Part shown: positions 49,962 to 61,616 of the stretch, piece after piece
Numbering within the stretch: the first letter of the stretch is position 1
How the letters are laid out: each line of letters opens with the position of its first letter
Source of the DNA: Sthenelais limicola
Taxonomy: Eukaryota > Annelida > Polychaeta > Phyllodocida > Sigalionidae
Length of the DNA stretch: 64,000 nt
Assembly: GCA_942159475.1 (NCBI GenBank)
Contig: OW804099.1
Location: 12,836,162-12,900,161, forward strand
Direction of reading: 5' to 3'
The notes under the pieces: model-generated
Told to the model about the DNA's origin: nothing
Databases searched by the model: none
What the model saw: only the letters and a program-made list of their open reading frames with translations
Translations under genes and position numbers: made by a program

Positions 49962-50392
49962 TTGTTCCGTCTGGGAACTTAACGAACATTGAGAATATTC
50001 TTCTCTTCTGTTTGCCACGTGTTTGTGTTTCTCCGTTGAGAAAACTTGTTTTTGTTTCATGTTGATGAGATGTTTGTTATTTTTCTACTCACGAATGATT
50101 GTGTGCCTATACATCATCGAATAATAAAAAATGGTTGTCATTTTCACTTCTGGGTTTTTGGATAATTTTATGCTTGAGATGTGGCGACCTGAGTTTTGTT
50201 AAGTATATAGCTAGGACACCATATGCTGCTCCTATTTGTCACCATGAAGACATTTTTCTAACTTTAAAAACTTTTCAGGTCTGCAGTGTGAATTCTCTTT
50301 TTATTACTATCCATTTAATCCTTGATTGTATTTTGTACTGAATTTATTTCTTACAATACAATTTTTCAAAGGGTTTTTTAAAAATCTTAAAT

Positions 50393-50403
50393 AAAGGGGG
50401 GGG
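50393..50403 (+). other. Polypurine tract
   Basis: AAAGGGGGGGG ends three bases before the 3' LTR. It is the expected primer for plus-strand DNA synthesis. Confidence 0.85.
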
Positions 50404-50406
50404 TAT

Positions 50407-50815
50407 TGTAGTAGTTCTATGATCCCCCGTGAGTCCTTTCCATAAAGGAATGGTTCTCTTTAGTAACACTAGAGGTGCCTTACGCTCTGGCCTATGTGTT
50501 TACACAATGTTACTCTTAAATCTCTCTATTTCCCTTTATATCTTATCTTAACCTTTATGTTATTATTCCAGTTGTATTCCTCTATCTGTTTATGCCTATT
50601 CAATGTGTCATCACACTAGTTGTTCATTACTCTATGTCCATATGAGAATTGCAGGGAACTGTAGCTACCTCTTAGTAGTGCATGTGAATTCCCTTACCCT
50701 TTCCGGATAAGCCGGACTCGGGGCCGTTGAGACGGACTGTGTGGAATAAACAGACGAGTGAGGAATTGGCCTTGTTGACTTGTTTATTTCGTTGTCGAGA
50801 GTGCGAATCACCACA
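50407..50815 (+). repeat. 3' LTR (409 bp)
   Basis: It is nearly identical to the 5' LTR, with one substitution and one extra G. AATAAA lies at 50745-50750. It ends ACCACA, followed by CTAT. Confidence 0.97.
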
Positions 50816-53370
50816 CTATACATTTAATCACACACCCCTCCACCACCAGGCCCTTGTTACATTAATACTACACATTTAATCACACCCTCCCCTACACCAG
50901 GCCCTTGATACATTAATACTATACATTTAATCACACACCCCTCCACCACCAGGCCCTTGTTACATTAATACTACACATTTAATCACACACCCCCCCCCCG
51001 CCACCAGGCCCTTGTTACATTAATACTATACATTTAATCACACACCCCTCCCCCACCACCAGGCCCTTGTTACATTAATACTATACATTTAATCATACCC
51101 TCCCCCACCACCAGGCCCTTGTTACATTAATACTACACATTTAATCCCACCCTCCCCCACCACCAGGCCCTTGTTACATTAATACTACACATTTAATCCC
51201 ACCCTCCCCCACCACCAGGCCCTTGTTACATTAATACTATACATTTAATCACACCCTCCCCCATCACCAGGCCCTTGATACATTAATACTACACATTTAA
51301 TCATACCCTCCCCAACCACCAGGCCCTTGTTACATTAATACTACACATTTAATCATACCCTCCCCCACCACCAGGCCCTTGTTACATTAATACTACACAT
51401 TTAATCATACCCTCCCCCACCACCAGGCCCTTGTTACATTAATACTATACATTTAATCACACCCTCCCCCATCACCAGGCCCTTGATACATTAATACTAC
51501 ACATTTAATCATACCCTCACCACCACCAGGCCCTTGTTACATTAATACTACACATTTAATCATACCCTCCCCCACCACCAGGCCCTTGTTACATTAATAC
51601 TACACATTTAATCACACCCTCCCCAACCACCAGGCCCTTGTAACATTAATACTACACATTTAATCACACACCCCTCCACCACCAGGCCCTTGTTACATTA
51701 ATACTACACATTTAATCACACCCTCCCCCATCACCAGGCCCTTGATACATTAATACTACACATTTAATCACACACCCCTCCACCACCAGGCCCTTGTTAC
51801 ATTAATACTATACATTTAATCACACCCTCCCCACACCAGGCCCTTGTTACATTAATACTACACATTTAATCACACCCTCCCCATCACCAGGCCCTTGTGA
51901 CATTAATACTACACATTTAATCACACCCTCCCCATCACCAGGCCCTTGTTACATTAATACTATACATTTAATCACACACATCCCCCCATCACCAGGCCCT
52001 TGTTACATTAATACCACACATTTAATCACACCCTCCCCATCACCAGGCCCTTGTTACATTAATACTACACATTTAATCACACACCCCTCCACCACCAGGC
52101 CCTTGTTACATTAATACTACACATTTAATCACACCCTCCCCATCACCAGGCCCTTGATACATTAATACTATACATTTAATCACACACCCCTCCACCACCA
52201 GGCCCTTGTTACATTAATACTACACATTTAATCACACCCTCCCCATCACCAGGCCCTTGTTACATTAATACTACACATTTAATCACACCCTCCCCATCAC
52301 CAGGCCCTTGTTACATTAATACTACACATTTAATCACACCCTCCCCACACCAGGCCCTTGATACATTAATACTACACATTTAATCACACCCTCCCCATCA
52401 CCAGGCCCTTGTTACATTAATACTATACATTTAATCACACCCTCCCCCATCACCAGGCCCTTGTTACATTAATACTACACATTTAATCACACACCCCCCC
52501 ATCACCAGGCCCTTGTTACATTAATACTATACATTTAATCACACCCTCCCCACACCAGGCCCTTGTTACATTAATACTATACATTTAATCACACCCTCCC
52601 CCATCACCAGGCCCTTGATACATTAATACTACACATTTAATCACACCCTCCCCCATCACCAGGCCCTTGTTACATTAATACTACACATTTAATCATACCC
52701 TCACCACCACCAGGCCCTTGTTACATTAATACTACACATTTAATCATACCCTCCCCCACCACCAGGCCCTTGTTACATTAATACTACACATTTAATCACA
52801 CCCTCCCCAACCACCAGGCCCTTGTTACATTAATACTACACATTTAATCACACACCCCTCCACCACCAGGCCCTTGTTACATTAATACTACACATTTAAT
52901 CACACCCTCCCCCATCACCAGGCCCTTGATACATTAATACTACACATTTAATCACACACCCCTCCACCACCAGGCCCTTGTTACATTAATACTATACATT
53001 TAATCACACCCTCCCCACACCAGGCCCTTGTTACATTAATACTACACATTTAATCACACCCTCCCCATCACCAGGCCCTTGTTACATTAATACTACACAT
53101 TTAATCACACCCTCCCCATCACCAGGCCCTTGTTACATTAATACTATACATTTAATCACACACACCCCCCATCACCAGGCCCTTGATACATTAATACTAT
53201 ACATTTAATCACACCCTCCCCACACCAGGCCCTTGATACATTGATACTACACATTTAATCACACCCCCCTCGACCACCAGGCCCTTGTTACATTAATACT
53301 ACACATTTAATCACACCCTCCCCCATCACCAGGCCCTTGTTACATTAATACTACACATTTACTGAGAACA
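50816..53370. repeat. About 51-bp minisatellite, right part
   Basis: The unit is the same as in 37331-39529 and continues in register after the CTAT duplication. This half carries more CCTTGATAC variants. A run of about nine units, roughly 51505-51975, is repeated at roughly 52690-53160 with the same order of spacer types (offset about 1184). Confidence 0.97.
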
Positions 53371-53829
53371 CAACAGGGGTCCAATCAGAAACATTAAAAT
53401 TAGGTAGATGTAATACTTGATCACTGACTAATAGATGAGGGGCTATTGCCACTCTTGACTAATGTGCCATTCCCTCCCTCCCCTTAACTGAGGCACAACT
53501 TTAACCTTCACCTACTCGGCATACCATCATTACTGGTCTGCACTGCACCCATTTCGCGAGTCATACAATTATACATGTTTATATAAATAGGGAGGAATAC
53601 TCATGAGAAGACCCCTTAGGGTGTGAACACTTATTTGCTTAGATGTTTTTATTATGGCGTGTGCACTTATCATTGTGTGTGTGATTATAACAGTTTAGAC
53701 GCGATTTGATGTGATTCTAGGATGGTTTTTTTCTCTATAGAACCCAACTCACTGGTCTGCCGGGATCTATTGTTTTTGGAGCCCTCCCCTGTCGCTTCCG
53801 GCGATTCATGTGCAGGGCGTTGCAAAACA

Positions 53830-54546
53830 CCCGGTGTAGCAGTTCTAATGTACCCCCCATCAGGTGTACCCCCCGGTATAACTAACCTAGGTCTAATGTA
53901 CCGGGGGTACATTTGACCTAGGTCCAATATACCCCCGGGGGTACTTTAGACCTAGGTTGGATATACCCCCTCCAGTTTCAATGTACCCCCGGGGGTATAT
54001 TAGACCTAGGTCAAATGTACCCCCACCAGGTTCAAAGTACCCCTAAAGGGGAAACTAAACCTAGGTCTAATATACCCCCAGTATGTGTTACCAATCTTGT
54101 ACTGATGTACCCCCACTGAAACATTAATTCTTTTAATTATGACAATAAAAGTAATAACGAATAAAGTAAAAATGGATAGAGTACAGGTCTGATAGACAGA
54201 ACTGAATACATTTTAGTTGTTTTGTTTTTTATTTGCAATAAGCTCCCATAGTCATTGAGTTATAATGATATTTTAAGTTCAAATAAATAGAAAGAAAAAA
54301 GGATTATCATACATAATCACAATAAATTTCATTATTAGACCCTCAAAGTGATCTTTAATTTATTTTCCATAAGCATTAGATATGACCTTCTCTCCCAATA
54401 ATTATGTTCTTTTAGAATTGTTGGTGTAAGATTATCAATGAAACAAAGGGGGGTAATTTGAACCTAGAGGGGTCATTTAAACCTAAGGTCTAAATTACCG
54501 GGGGGTATATTAGATGAGGGGGGTAATTTAGAACTGTTACACCGGG
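53830..54546. mobile_element. Non-autonomous element with terminal inverted repeats and internal palindromes
   Basis: The ends are CCCGGTGTAGCAGTTCTAAT on the left and a diverged inverse on the right (ATTTAGAACTGTTACACCGGG, 54526-54546), about 29 bp in all. The left part (53845-54110) is packed with repeated palindromic words ACCTAGGT and TACCCCCGGGGGTA, which recur in degraded form at 54460-54520. No transposase and no clear target duplication were found. Confidence 0.65.
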
Positions 54547-54692
54547 ACTAAACCCCTGCTTGAGCTGTGTTAATATCTCGTACATATGGCATATTATACA
54601 TGATTTGAAAGATAATTTAATGCTGATTCTAGCTAAGTATAATATGTGCATGGTTTGACCATTACAACGACACGAACATCACATCTAAAAGC

Positions 54693-54795
54693 AATAATTC
54701 CCTCCGTTTTGTCTGTTCTTGGGTCCCGTTACCTCAGCCCTCGAACTTCCCTGAGGCAACGGAACCCGCGAACAGCCAAAACCTCGGGAATTATT
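54693..54795. repeat. 103-bp imperfect hairpin
   Basis: The arms run AATAATTCCC, TTTTG, CTGTTC, GGGT, CCGTT, CCTCAG inward and CTGAGG, AACGG, ACCC, GAACAG, CAAAA, GGGAATTATT outward. It is MITE-like. Confidence 0.8.
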
Positions 54796-55103
54796 TACTA
54801 AATGTGCACTTGTGTGCACTTTTTAGGGTGTGTGTGCTTATTAGGGTGAATACACTTATTGGTGACGGTACCCACACCTGTCCCAGGGATGAAACATTTC
54901 CTCCCCTGCACAAACCAGTCTAGCTCTAGGATGTAATCCCCTGAAGCCAATTTACAGCTATTACAACGTTGGTGTTTGTCACTCCTGACCAGGCTCCTGT
55001 GATTGTTTGCTTTGGCCTTGGTTTGTTTATTTGTGTAGTTAGAGAGAAAATATACTTGTGACACTTGTTGTGATACTGACCTTACTCATTTGATATTTTA
55101 TAG

Positions 55104-55232
55104 ATCAAGATGATGACCTATAACAACCCTGAGTTCATCAGTGAATGGACCGAGGGTTCCTTACAGAGCGTTGATTCCCAGGATGCCTCCAATGGTGTTG
55201 TAGCGAGGGCCCCTACTGTTGAGACATCGCCT
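55104..55232 (+). CDS. Membrane protein with propeller-like ectodomain, exon A
   Basis: The acceptor is TTTTATAG and the exon starts at 55104. ATG codons at 55110 and 55113 open a frame reading MMTYNNPEFISEWTEG. The exon ends in phase 0 at GTATGT (55233). It supplies the N-terminal cytoplasmic residues if ATG 55110 is the start; an upstream exon is possible because the acceptor implies one, at least a 5' non-coding one. Confidence 0.65.
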
Positions 55233-55577
55233 GTATGTTAGATACCTAGACTTAGATCACTAATATATAAATAAATTTACTTTGAGAACTGTTGGCACAC
55301 CTTTTGGTGCATAATCCCAAGGTAAAGCCATGGCAGCAGGCCCTGAAAATAGGTTTAATATGTTTAATATCTGCTCACAGTCCCTTGCAGAGATTCATTT
55401 GCATCATTGCACAAAATCTAGATAATGAAATGCTTTGAAACCAATATTAGGTTTAGTTAACTTAGAATTACTTCAAGGTGTATTTAATTTTCTACAGATT
55501 AACATTTTGTTGCCAACTAAAATCATGAACAATAATTGAATAATCAACATAGACAGTGATGTGATATTTCCTTACAG

Positions 55578-56226
55578 GATCTACCTGAGAGCATGTACCT
55601 GACCCCGGACAACTTAGAGGATCTTCATACCGATCTTACTTATCTCACCCCGGATGACCTATGGGATAGTTATATTGAGAGCATGTACCTCACCCCTGAC
55701 AACTTAGAGGATCTTCATACTGATCTTACTTACCTCACACCCGATGACCTATGGGATAGTCATACCTGACCTTACCTGGAGGCTGAATTGGTAGACCATG
55801 ATGATACCTCTCTTGATATACAGGACACCTTAAGGCTCGACTTGGAACCCCAAACATCACCCTACTTGGAGGCTGAATTGGTAGACCATGACGATGACTA
55901 TCTTGATATACAGGACACTTTAAGGCTTGACTTGGAGCCCCAAACATCACCTTACCTGGAGGCTCAATTGGTAGACCGTGACGATACATATCTCAATATA
56001 CAAGACCCATTCAGGCCACTACCTGACATCCCAGATCACCACCCAGCTACAGAGAGGCAGGAGCCTCCTGCACAAGCTCCACCTGTAAATGAAGGGAATG
56101 AAGGAAGTAGTGATTGCAAAGGCTGCAAGGCTCCACCCACCTGGGGCTGGGTCCTTATGCTAGTTATCACCCTGATAATAGGGGCTGCAGTAGCAGCTAT
56201 GGTCATCTTCATATCACAGGGCAAAG
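55578..56226 (+). CDS. Membrane protein, exon B: acidic repeats and transmembrane segment, with an in-frame TGA
   Basis: The exon follows TTCCTTACAG in phase 0. It encodes two copies of an acidic repeat (ESMYLTPDNLEDLHTDLTYL and ending LTPDDLWDS), then three copies of another repeat (YLEAELVDHDD...LDIQDTLRLDLEPQTSP). A Pro-rich linker with CKGCK and a transmembrane segment WGWVLMLVITLIIGAAVAAM follow. The exon ends GGCAAAG|GTAAG in phase 1. TGA at 55767-55769 is in frame between the two repeat types; it may be a null allele, an error, or a sign that the first repeats are used differently. Read as a type II protein, the repeats would be cytoplasmic. Confidence 0.65.
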
Positions 56227-57195
56227 GTAAGAAGCTATACCTTCACCTGGGGCTGGGTCATTATAGTAGTTGTTCTCCTACTTGGTGCTGTAATACCTGG
56301 GGTAGTTGTCCTTCTCTTACAAGGCAAAGGTAAGTAGCTATACCTTCACCTGGGGCTGGGTCATTATAGTAGTTGTTCTCCTATTTGGTGCTGTAATACC
56401 TGGGGTAGTTGTCCTTCTTACAAGGTAAAGGTAAGAAGCTATACCTTCACCTGGGGCTGGGTCATTATAGTAGTTGTTCTCCTACTTGGTGCTGTAATGC
56501 CTGGGGTAGTTGTCCTTCTCTTACAAGGCAAAGGTAAGTAGCTATACCTTCACCTGGGGCTGGGTCATTATAGTAGTTGTTCTCCTACTTGGTGCTGTAA
56601 TACCTGGGGTAGTTGTCCTTCTCTTACAAGGCAAAGGTAAGAAGCTATACCTTCACCTGGGGCTGGGTCATTATAGTAGTTGTTCTCCTACTTGGTGCTG
56701 TAATACCTGGGGTAGTTGTCCTTTTCTTACAAGGCAAAGGTAAGTAGCTATACCTTCACCTGGGGCTGGGTCATTATAGTAGTTGTTCTCCTACTTGGGG
56801 CTGTAATACCTGGGGTAGTTGTCCTTCTCTTACAAGGCAAAGGTAAGAAGCCTTCACCTGGGCCTGGGTCATTATAGTAGTTGTTCTACTACTTGGTGCT
56901 GTAATACCTGGGGTAGTTGTCCTTCTCTTACAAGGCAAAGGTAAGAAGCCTTTACATGGGGCTGGGTCATTATAGTAGTTGTTCTCCTACTTGGTGCTGT
57001 AATACCTGGGGTAGTTGTCCTTCTCTTACAAGGCAAAGGTAAGAAGCTATACATACCTTCACCTGGGGCTGGGTCATTATAGTAGTTGTTCTCCTACTTG
57101 GTGCTGTAATACCTGGGGTAGTTGTCCTTCTTACAAGGCAAAGGTAAGAAGCTATAGCTTTACCTGGGGCTGGGTCATTATAGTTGTAACTGTCC
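56227..57195 (+). repeat. Intronic array of about nine 103-bp copies of the transmembrane-coding segment
   Basis: Each unit repeats the end of exon B: a stretch that can encode TFTWGWVIIVVVLLLGAVIP and a CAAAG|GTAAG donor identical to that of exon B. Donors fall at 56227, 56330, 56431, 56534, 56637, 56740, 56843, 56941, 57039 and 57144. Units are nearly identical to each other but clearly diverged from exon B. Each also carries a pyrimidine-rich acceptor-like stretch TTGTCCTTCTCTTACAAG followed by six bases GCAAAG and the donor. At 103 bp the unit shifts frame each time, so the array is not one long coding exon. Confidence 0.9.
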
Positions 57196-57494
57196 GGTAT
57201 CCTCTGAGCAAGCAGGTCTATTAAAGTCCTTCATTCCACCACAAATTCTTTGCATTTTTTTTTATCAATTTTCTTTGATTTGGTCATATAGCAATAATCA
57301 ACTCTTGTTGGCACTGATGAAAAATCTTCTATAAAATCCAGATTAGAGAGATCAGATCCACTCACATCGTTTATTACATGATGTCTGCAAGATTTTGGGA
57401 TAACACTCTTTAGGATAACACTGTTGTCTTTTGGGCTGAAGCCTACAGTTCTTAGTAATAACTTGTCAATACACCAAGTCTTGTTTCTTTTCAG

Positions 57495-57548
57495 CAGCCT
57501 CCCCAGTGACAACCACAGGTTCAACTCCTACCTACTTACCAACTAGAG
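57495..57548 (+). CDS. Membrane protein, exon C: short Thr/Pro-rich linker
   Basis: The exon is 54 bp, between TTTCTTTTCAG and AGAG|GTGAGT. It starts and ends in phase 1, matching exons B and D. It encodes a Ser/Thr/Pro-rich stretch (SPVTTTGSTPTYLPT), a likely O-glycosylated stalk between membrane and ectodomain. Confidence 0.65.
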
Positions 57549-58099
57549 GTGAGTGACAGTTAACCTCCTCTGATGAAATCACTTTATTCAACTCATTCCA
57601 GTAAAAATACAAGAGCACATAGACACAACAGGATGGAGACAGACTAGCCTAGTATGCTAGGTTTATTCCTTATCATTATTATGCATGTATTGCTCTGAAA
57701 ACAACTATTTAGAGTATGTATAGTGTGTATTTCACTAATGAGTAATGTGGTGTTGTCATGGCAAACAATCAAGATTGGGTTTTTACTTGTGCTGCCTGAA
57801 ATTAAAAGTATACATGAGACGTAGGTGTTCTTGACCATTATTATAATTTAGTTATAAAGTACCATGATTGGGCCAACATAGCACCTTTGACCTGCATTCT
57901 CACTACCCTTAATAATTGTGTAATTGCTGCGTCCAGTAGGGCTTGAAATCTCCACTCCATTGGTGACAAAATAAAAGTAACAACAATATAACAACAACAA
58001 AAGAATTGTTTGTGTTTGTGTGAGTTATATGTTTATAGACATGCACTCACTCCAGTAAAACCTAAATAACTCCATGTGCCATGTGTTGTATATTTGCAG
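57549..58099 (+). other. Intron between exons C and D
   Basis: It runs from GTGAGT to TATATTTGCAG. No further feature was recognised. A 97-codon minus-strand frame just upstream (57231-57524) overlaps exon C in antisense and is not supported. Confidence 0.6.
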
Positions 58100-58926
58100 G
58101 TGTGTATATCACAGAATGTGAGGTACCAGCAGGACATAATGGAAGGAAGGATATGGTTGACCTGTGTTGGGTGGACAACACCACCCTGGTGGCAGTACAG
58201 TGGGAGGGTCAACAGGTGGTGCATTACAAGGTAGATCAGGATGGCTGTAACCACACCATCCTGGACACTGGGTATAAGGCTGCACATATTGCATGTGACA
58301 CCAGCACCAGGAGTGTGTATGTGACAGATCATAATAATTACAAAATAATGATTTATAACGCTGATAACCCTGGTACTTGGAGGTCATGGTATCCAAAAGG
58401 TATGGGACGGTCATGGGGTATAAGTATCAACGGAGAGAATATTATAGTGAGTGAAAAGAATCTAACCCATGTGTCAGTATACAACATGGAGAGACAGCTC
58501 CTCCACCAGGCTCAGGTCTCTAACACTAGTGTTGATATATCACACACCTACCTGACCACAGGAGGTGTGTGGTGGGCCAGCGTATACCACAGGGGTCAGT
58601 TATTGATGTATGACCTGACCACCAATAAGTCACACATAGTGGGAGGGTGGGGGCAGGCTAACAAGATGTTTAATGTCGCAAGAGGTGTGGGTACTGGCCC
58701 TAATGAAGAGTCAATACTGGTGTGTGATAGGATTTTTTATGGAATCAATGTGATGGGTCTGCAGGGGGAGTTTGTCTACCTGCTTACTCTATCCAACACA
58801 CTGTTGAGAAGGGCTTGGTCTATATCAGTGGTGGATAGAGTGGGCAGCCCCAGCCTCATGGCTCTGGGTACAGGTAGTACCCATAACTTTATATACCAAG
58901 ACTTATATATATACAGTCTGCACTGA
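58100..58926 (+). CDS. Membrane protein, exon D: propeller-like ectodomain
   Basis: The exon starts in phase 1 after TATTTGCAG, matching exon C, and runs 275 residues to TGA. It shows repeated blade-like strands: DMVDLCWVDNTTLVAVQWEG, STRSVYVTDHNNYKIMIYN, SWGISINGENIIVSEKN, HVSVYNMERQLLHQAQV and RGQLLMYDLTTNKSHIV. This pattern of short beta-strand repeats with D-x-x-N-x-x-I/V suggests an NHL/YWTD-like beta-propeller. N-x-S/T sites (NTT, NHT, NLT, NTS, NKS) fit an extracellular location. It ends about 5 kb from the window edge with no partner gene visible. Confidence 0.7.
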
Positions 58927-59294
58927 TACAATTAAGGTGATCATTACATCAGAGCCATAACCACTATTTTTATTCATATATATTTTAGTATAAGAAGTTG
59001 TAATTTATTTCATCTGAAGTTAAAAGTTAAAATATTTTTAAAAAGCTACCATGTTCAATATTAAATTTGGCCCATGGTCAAATTATAAATGTCAAATGAC
59101 AACATAAAATTCTTGGTACTTGTCGCTAACATATGGAGTCCACTGGGCTTGTGGCAATTGGGATCATGCAACTGCGGCATAGCAAAGTAAGGGCTCTTGA
59201 GGGGTTAATTTGACAAATCAACACAGCCCTTTCTTAGATCGACAAATTTCAAAGGCAACTAGTGACAAACGACAAAGACACTTTCTTAGCCTGA

Positions 59295-59614
59295 CGTTTG
59301 TTGATTCTACTGCAGATAAATAGATAGAACCTGATGAGAATGTGGTACAAGGGACACTATTACACTGTCAGAGATGTTATTTTTACAAAAAAAACAAAAC
59401 TGGGAGGACAGTGTAATAGTGTCCCGAGTACCACATTCGAATTAAGGTTCTATATTTACTCCCACATCGCTATGCTTACCTTATATGGCTATGTTTACTG
59501 GGGACAGGAAGTCATACCACACGTGTGAAACTGGTGAAAATTACCACACTACTCCCGCCCATACAAATAGCATGTGGTACATACATCAACATGGAGTAAA
59601 AGACATTTTCCTCA
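59295..59614 (+). mobile_element. Dispersed repeat family B, hairpin-bearing copy
   Basis: The left arm AGAACCTGATGAGAATGTGG begins at 59326. It continues with GGGACACTATTACACTGTC, and the inverse GACAGTGTAATAGTGTCCC to AGGTTCT lies at 59407-59450. Outside the hairpin it matches 22956-23208. It is probably a MITE. Confidence 0.8.
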
Positions 59615-61616
59615 ATGATAGCTAAGTGTCCTGTTAACTACCAAGAGCACCTAAGTTCCATTAAACACTCGTTCAAATAGTACCATCGTGTGGGGGTCAT
59701 TCTTACATACTCTCTTCATATTAAAATAAGACAAGAAGTTTTTCATTTGTCTTTTCGAAGAGTACATCTACAATAGTCCTTTAGGTCTATATAACATATT
59801 GGTGGAGATACCCTACAAGATCCTTTATGGAACCTCGCTCAGAATAGACAATCGATAACCATAATAGTGGAAAACTATAAACAGAAACATGAAGTAATGC
59901 TTACGGACACTCCATGGATCACTATACAATTTGTGTCTGTATCTTATTTACCCTGTTGTTTTACTTTGCCGATGGAGAGAGAAACACTCATATATATAGA
60001 ACCTTTATTCCCGATTTCACATACAATCATATATAACAATCAGGAAAAGGACGCGATCCTCACAAAAGTGATCTTCCTGGTGGCCCTATTATACTTACTC
60101 ATTACAACCCATGTCGATATTTGCTGTTTATATAAGTTGATTAATTTATAATTAATTAACCATTTATGTGATATCATCCGGACTTTAACCATGATACTTG
60201 TTACATATTCCACTATTTATGTTCAAGTTTATATTTATGTGATTATTATATTTATTTCATTATTCCTGGTTTATGTTGCAAACATAATGTTACCTTGTGT
60301 TGAAAATCATTCATTATCTCGATGTACCTGTTCATAAATCGGGTGGAGGAGCTAGGTCTTTGACCCAGCACACAAGGAGGAATAAAGGGAACATATGAAA
60401 GAAGTTTCACTCCTGATGTTATATCTCAGAGCTGTGTTTGGAACATATTTCAACCCCTGATCCTTTAACTTTAATAATTATCCAGTCGCTTTAGTTCATT
60501 TCCCCTCATCTCCTACTATCATTATTCATAATATATTTATTCTCACAGAAGTAAACTATACGATCACGAAATATCATTATTTAATATCGATTAATATCAA
60601 GCCAGAGCCAAAAGACAGATGTGCAACGATGGCCACAAACTCATTGGAAAGAACATAGGCAAGAATTGCAACACTGGTGCCTAGCTGTACCTACAACCCA
60701 TTCAAGTGACCTATTCACGCGTACACAGTAGCCAGGTATAGGGTTGATGGTTCGGCTACACTGGTGCCGTGAGTGTGAGGGGAAAATACTGTTGTATTTA
60801 TTCCTAGAACACTGGATTGTCTGCTGTACATTGAAGTTTCAAGGATTTATACAGTCTGCTCATTTTCTTCAGTATCCAGACCTATCCGGATCTCCAGGAT
60901 CCTCCGCATCTGATTGGATCGTTGTCTTCATGTTCCTTTGGAAGTTACCGGAGCTGGAAATAGTCATTCGATATTGTCTGGTAAGATTTGAAGAAACCCA
61001 GAAAATTTAACTTATTTTAGAAGATAGTCCAGGGCCGATCTGAGTTGTAGGTGATAGGATGGTGATGACATAATTGGTGTCCATATTGATGAGGCAATGA
61101 GCAAGGCTACCCATTCTATTAGTTGTGCTTTATTGCAGAAGGGAACCAAGTTTTTTTTTGCCATATTAGAGACTGCAAAAAAGAAAAAGCAAAATTTAAG
61201 TTTTCTTCCAACATAAACAGTTATATTACATGGGCAAACATAGAGATATAAATATAGCCCTACATGAATGAATTCATAAAATCAGATATATATCATTTAA
61301 TTTTATTTTTACATTCTTATCATTCCAATAAGAAAACTGACATCAAGGGCATTATAAAGATATCAAGATCTTAACAATAGCCCCAGTACTTCAAAATTTG
61401 ATGAGCAAAACGTTTTGTTTGTAGTGTAGCCTATGGATAAACATGGGGGCGGCGGCCATTCTTCACTCGGCTGCCTATACATGATTTTTTAAAAATCAAA
61501 TGCGCAGTATTTCTACTCGTCCGATCATGCCAATCTATATCTCAAAAGATGCGCAATAGACTTGGTCCGAATTGAGAAGTCCCCATTGACCCACCGAGGG
61601 CAGAATGAAGGCTCAT

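Larger units (their letters stand above)
39530..50815 (+). mobile_element. Ty3/Gypsy LTR retrotransposon, 11.3 kb, recently inserted
   Basis: It has two LTRs (39530-39937 and 50407-50815), TG...CA ends and a CTAT target duplication at 39526-39529 and 50816-50819. A primer binding site, gag, pol in protease-RT-RNase H-integrase order, a third coding region and a purine tract follow. The LTRs differ by one substitution (C at 39677 versus T at 50554) and one inserted G near 50743, so the insertion is very young. At 11.3 kb it is long for the family, mainly because of the third coding region and about 1.2 kb of non-coding sequence before it. A stop in gag and a frame break in the third region suggest this copy may not be fully active. 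Confidence 0.97.
53371..55103. other. Intergenic region upstream of the membrane protein gene
   Basis: It holds the inverted-repeat element 53830-54546 and the hairpin 54693-54795. I see no other gene. An upstream non-coding exon of the gene starting at 55104 could lie here. Confidence 0.5.

Noticed and set aside
57231..57524. 97-codon minus-strand ORF in an intron
   Set aside because: It runs antisense to exon C of the membrane protein gene, with no recognisable motif.
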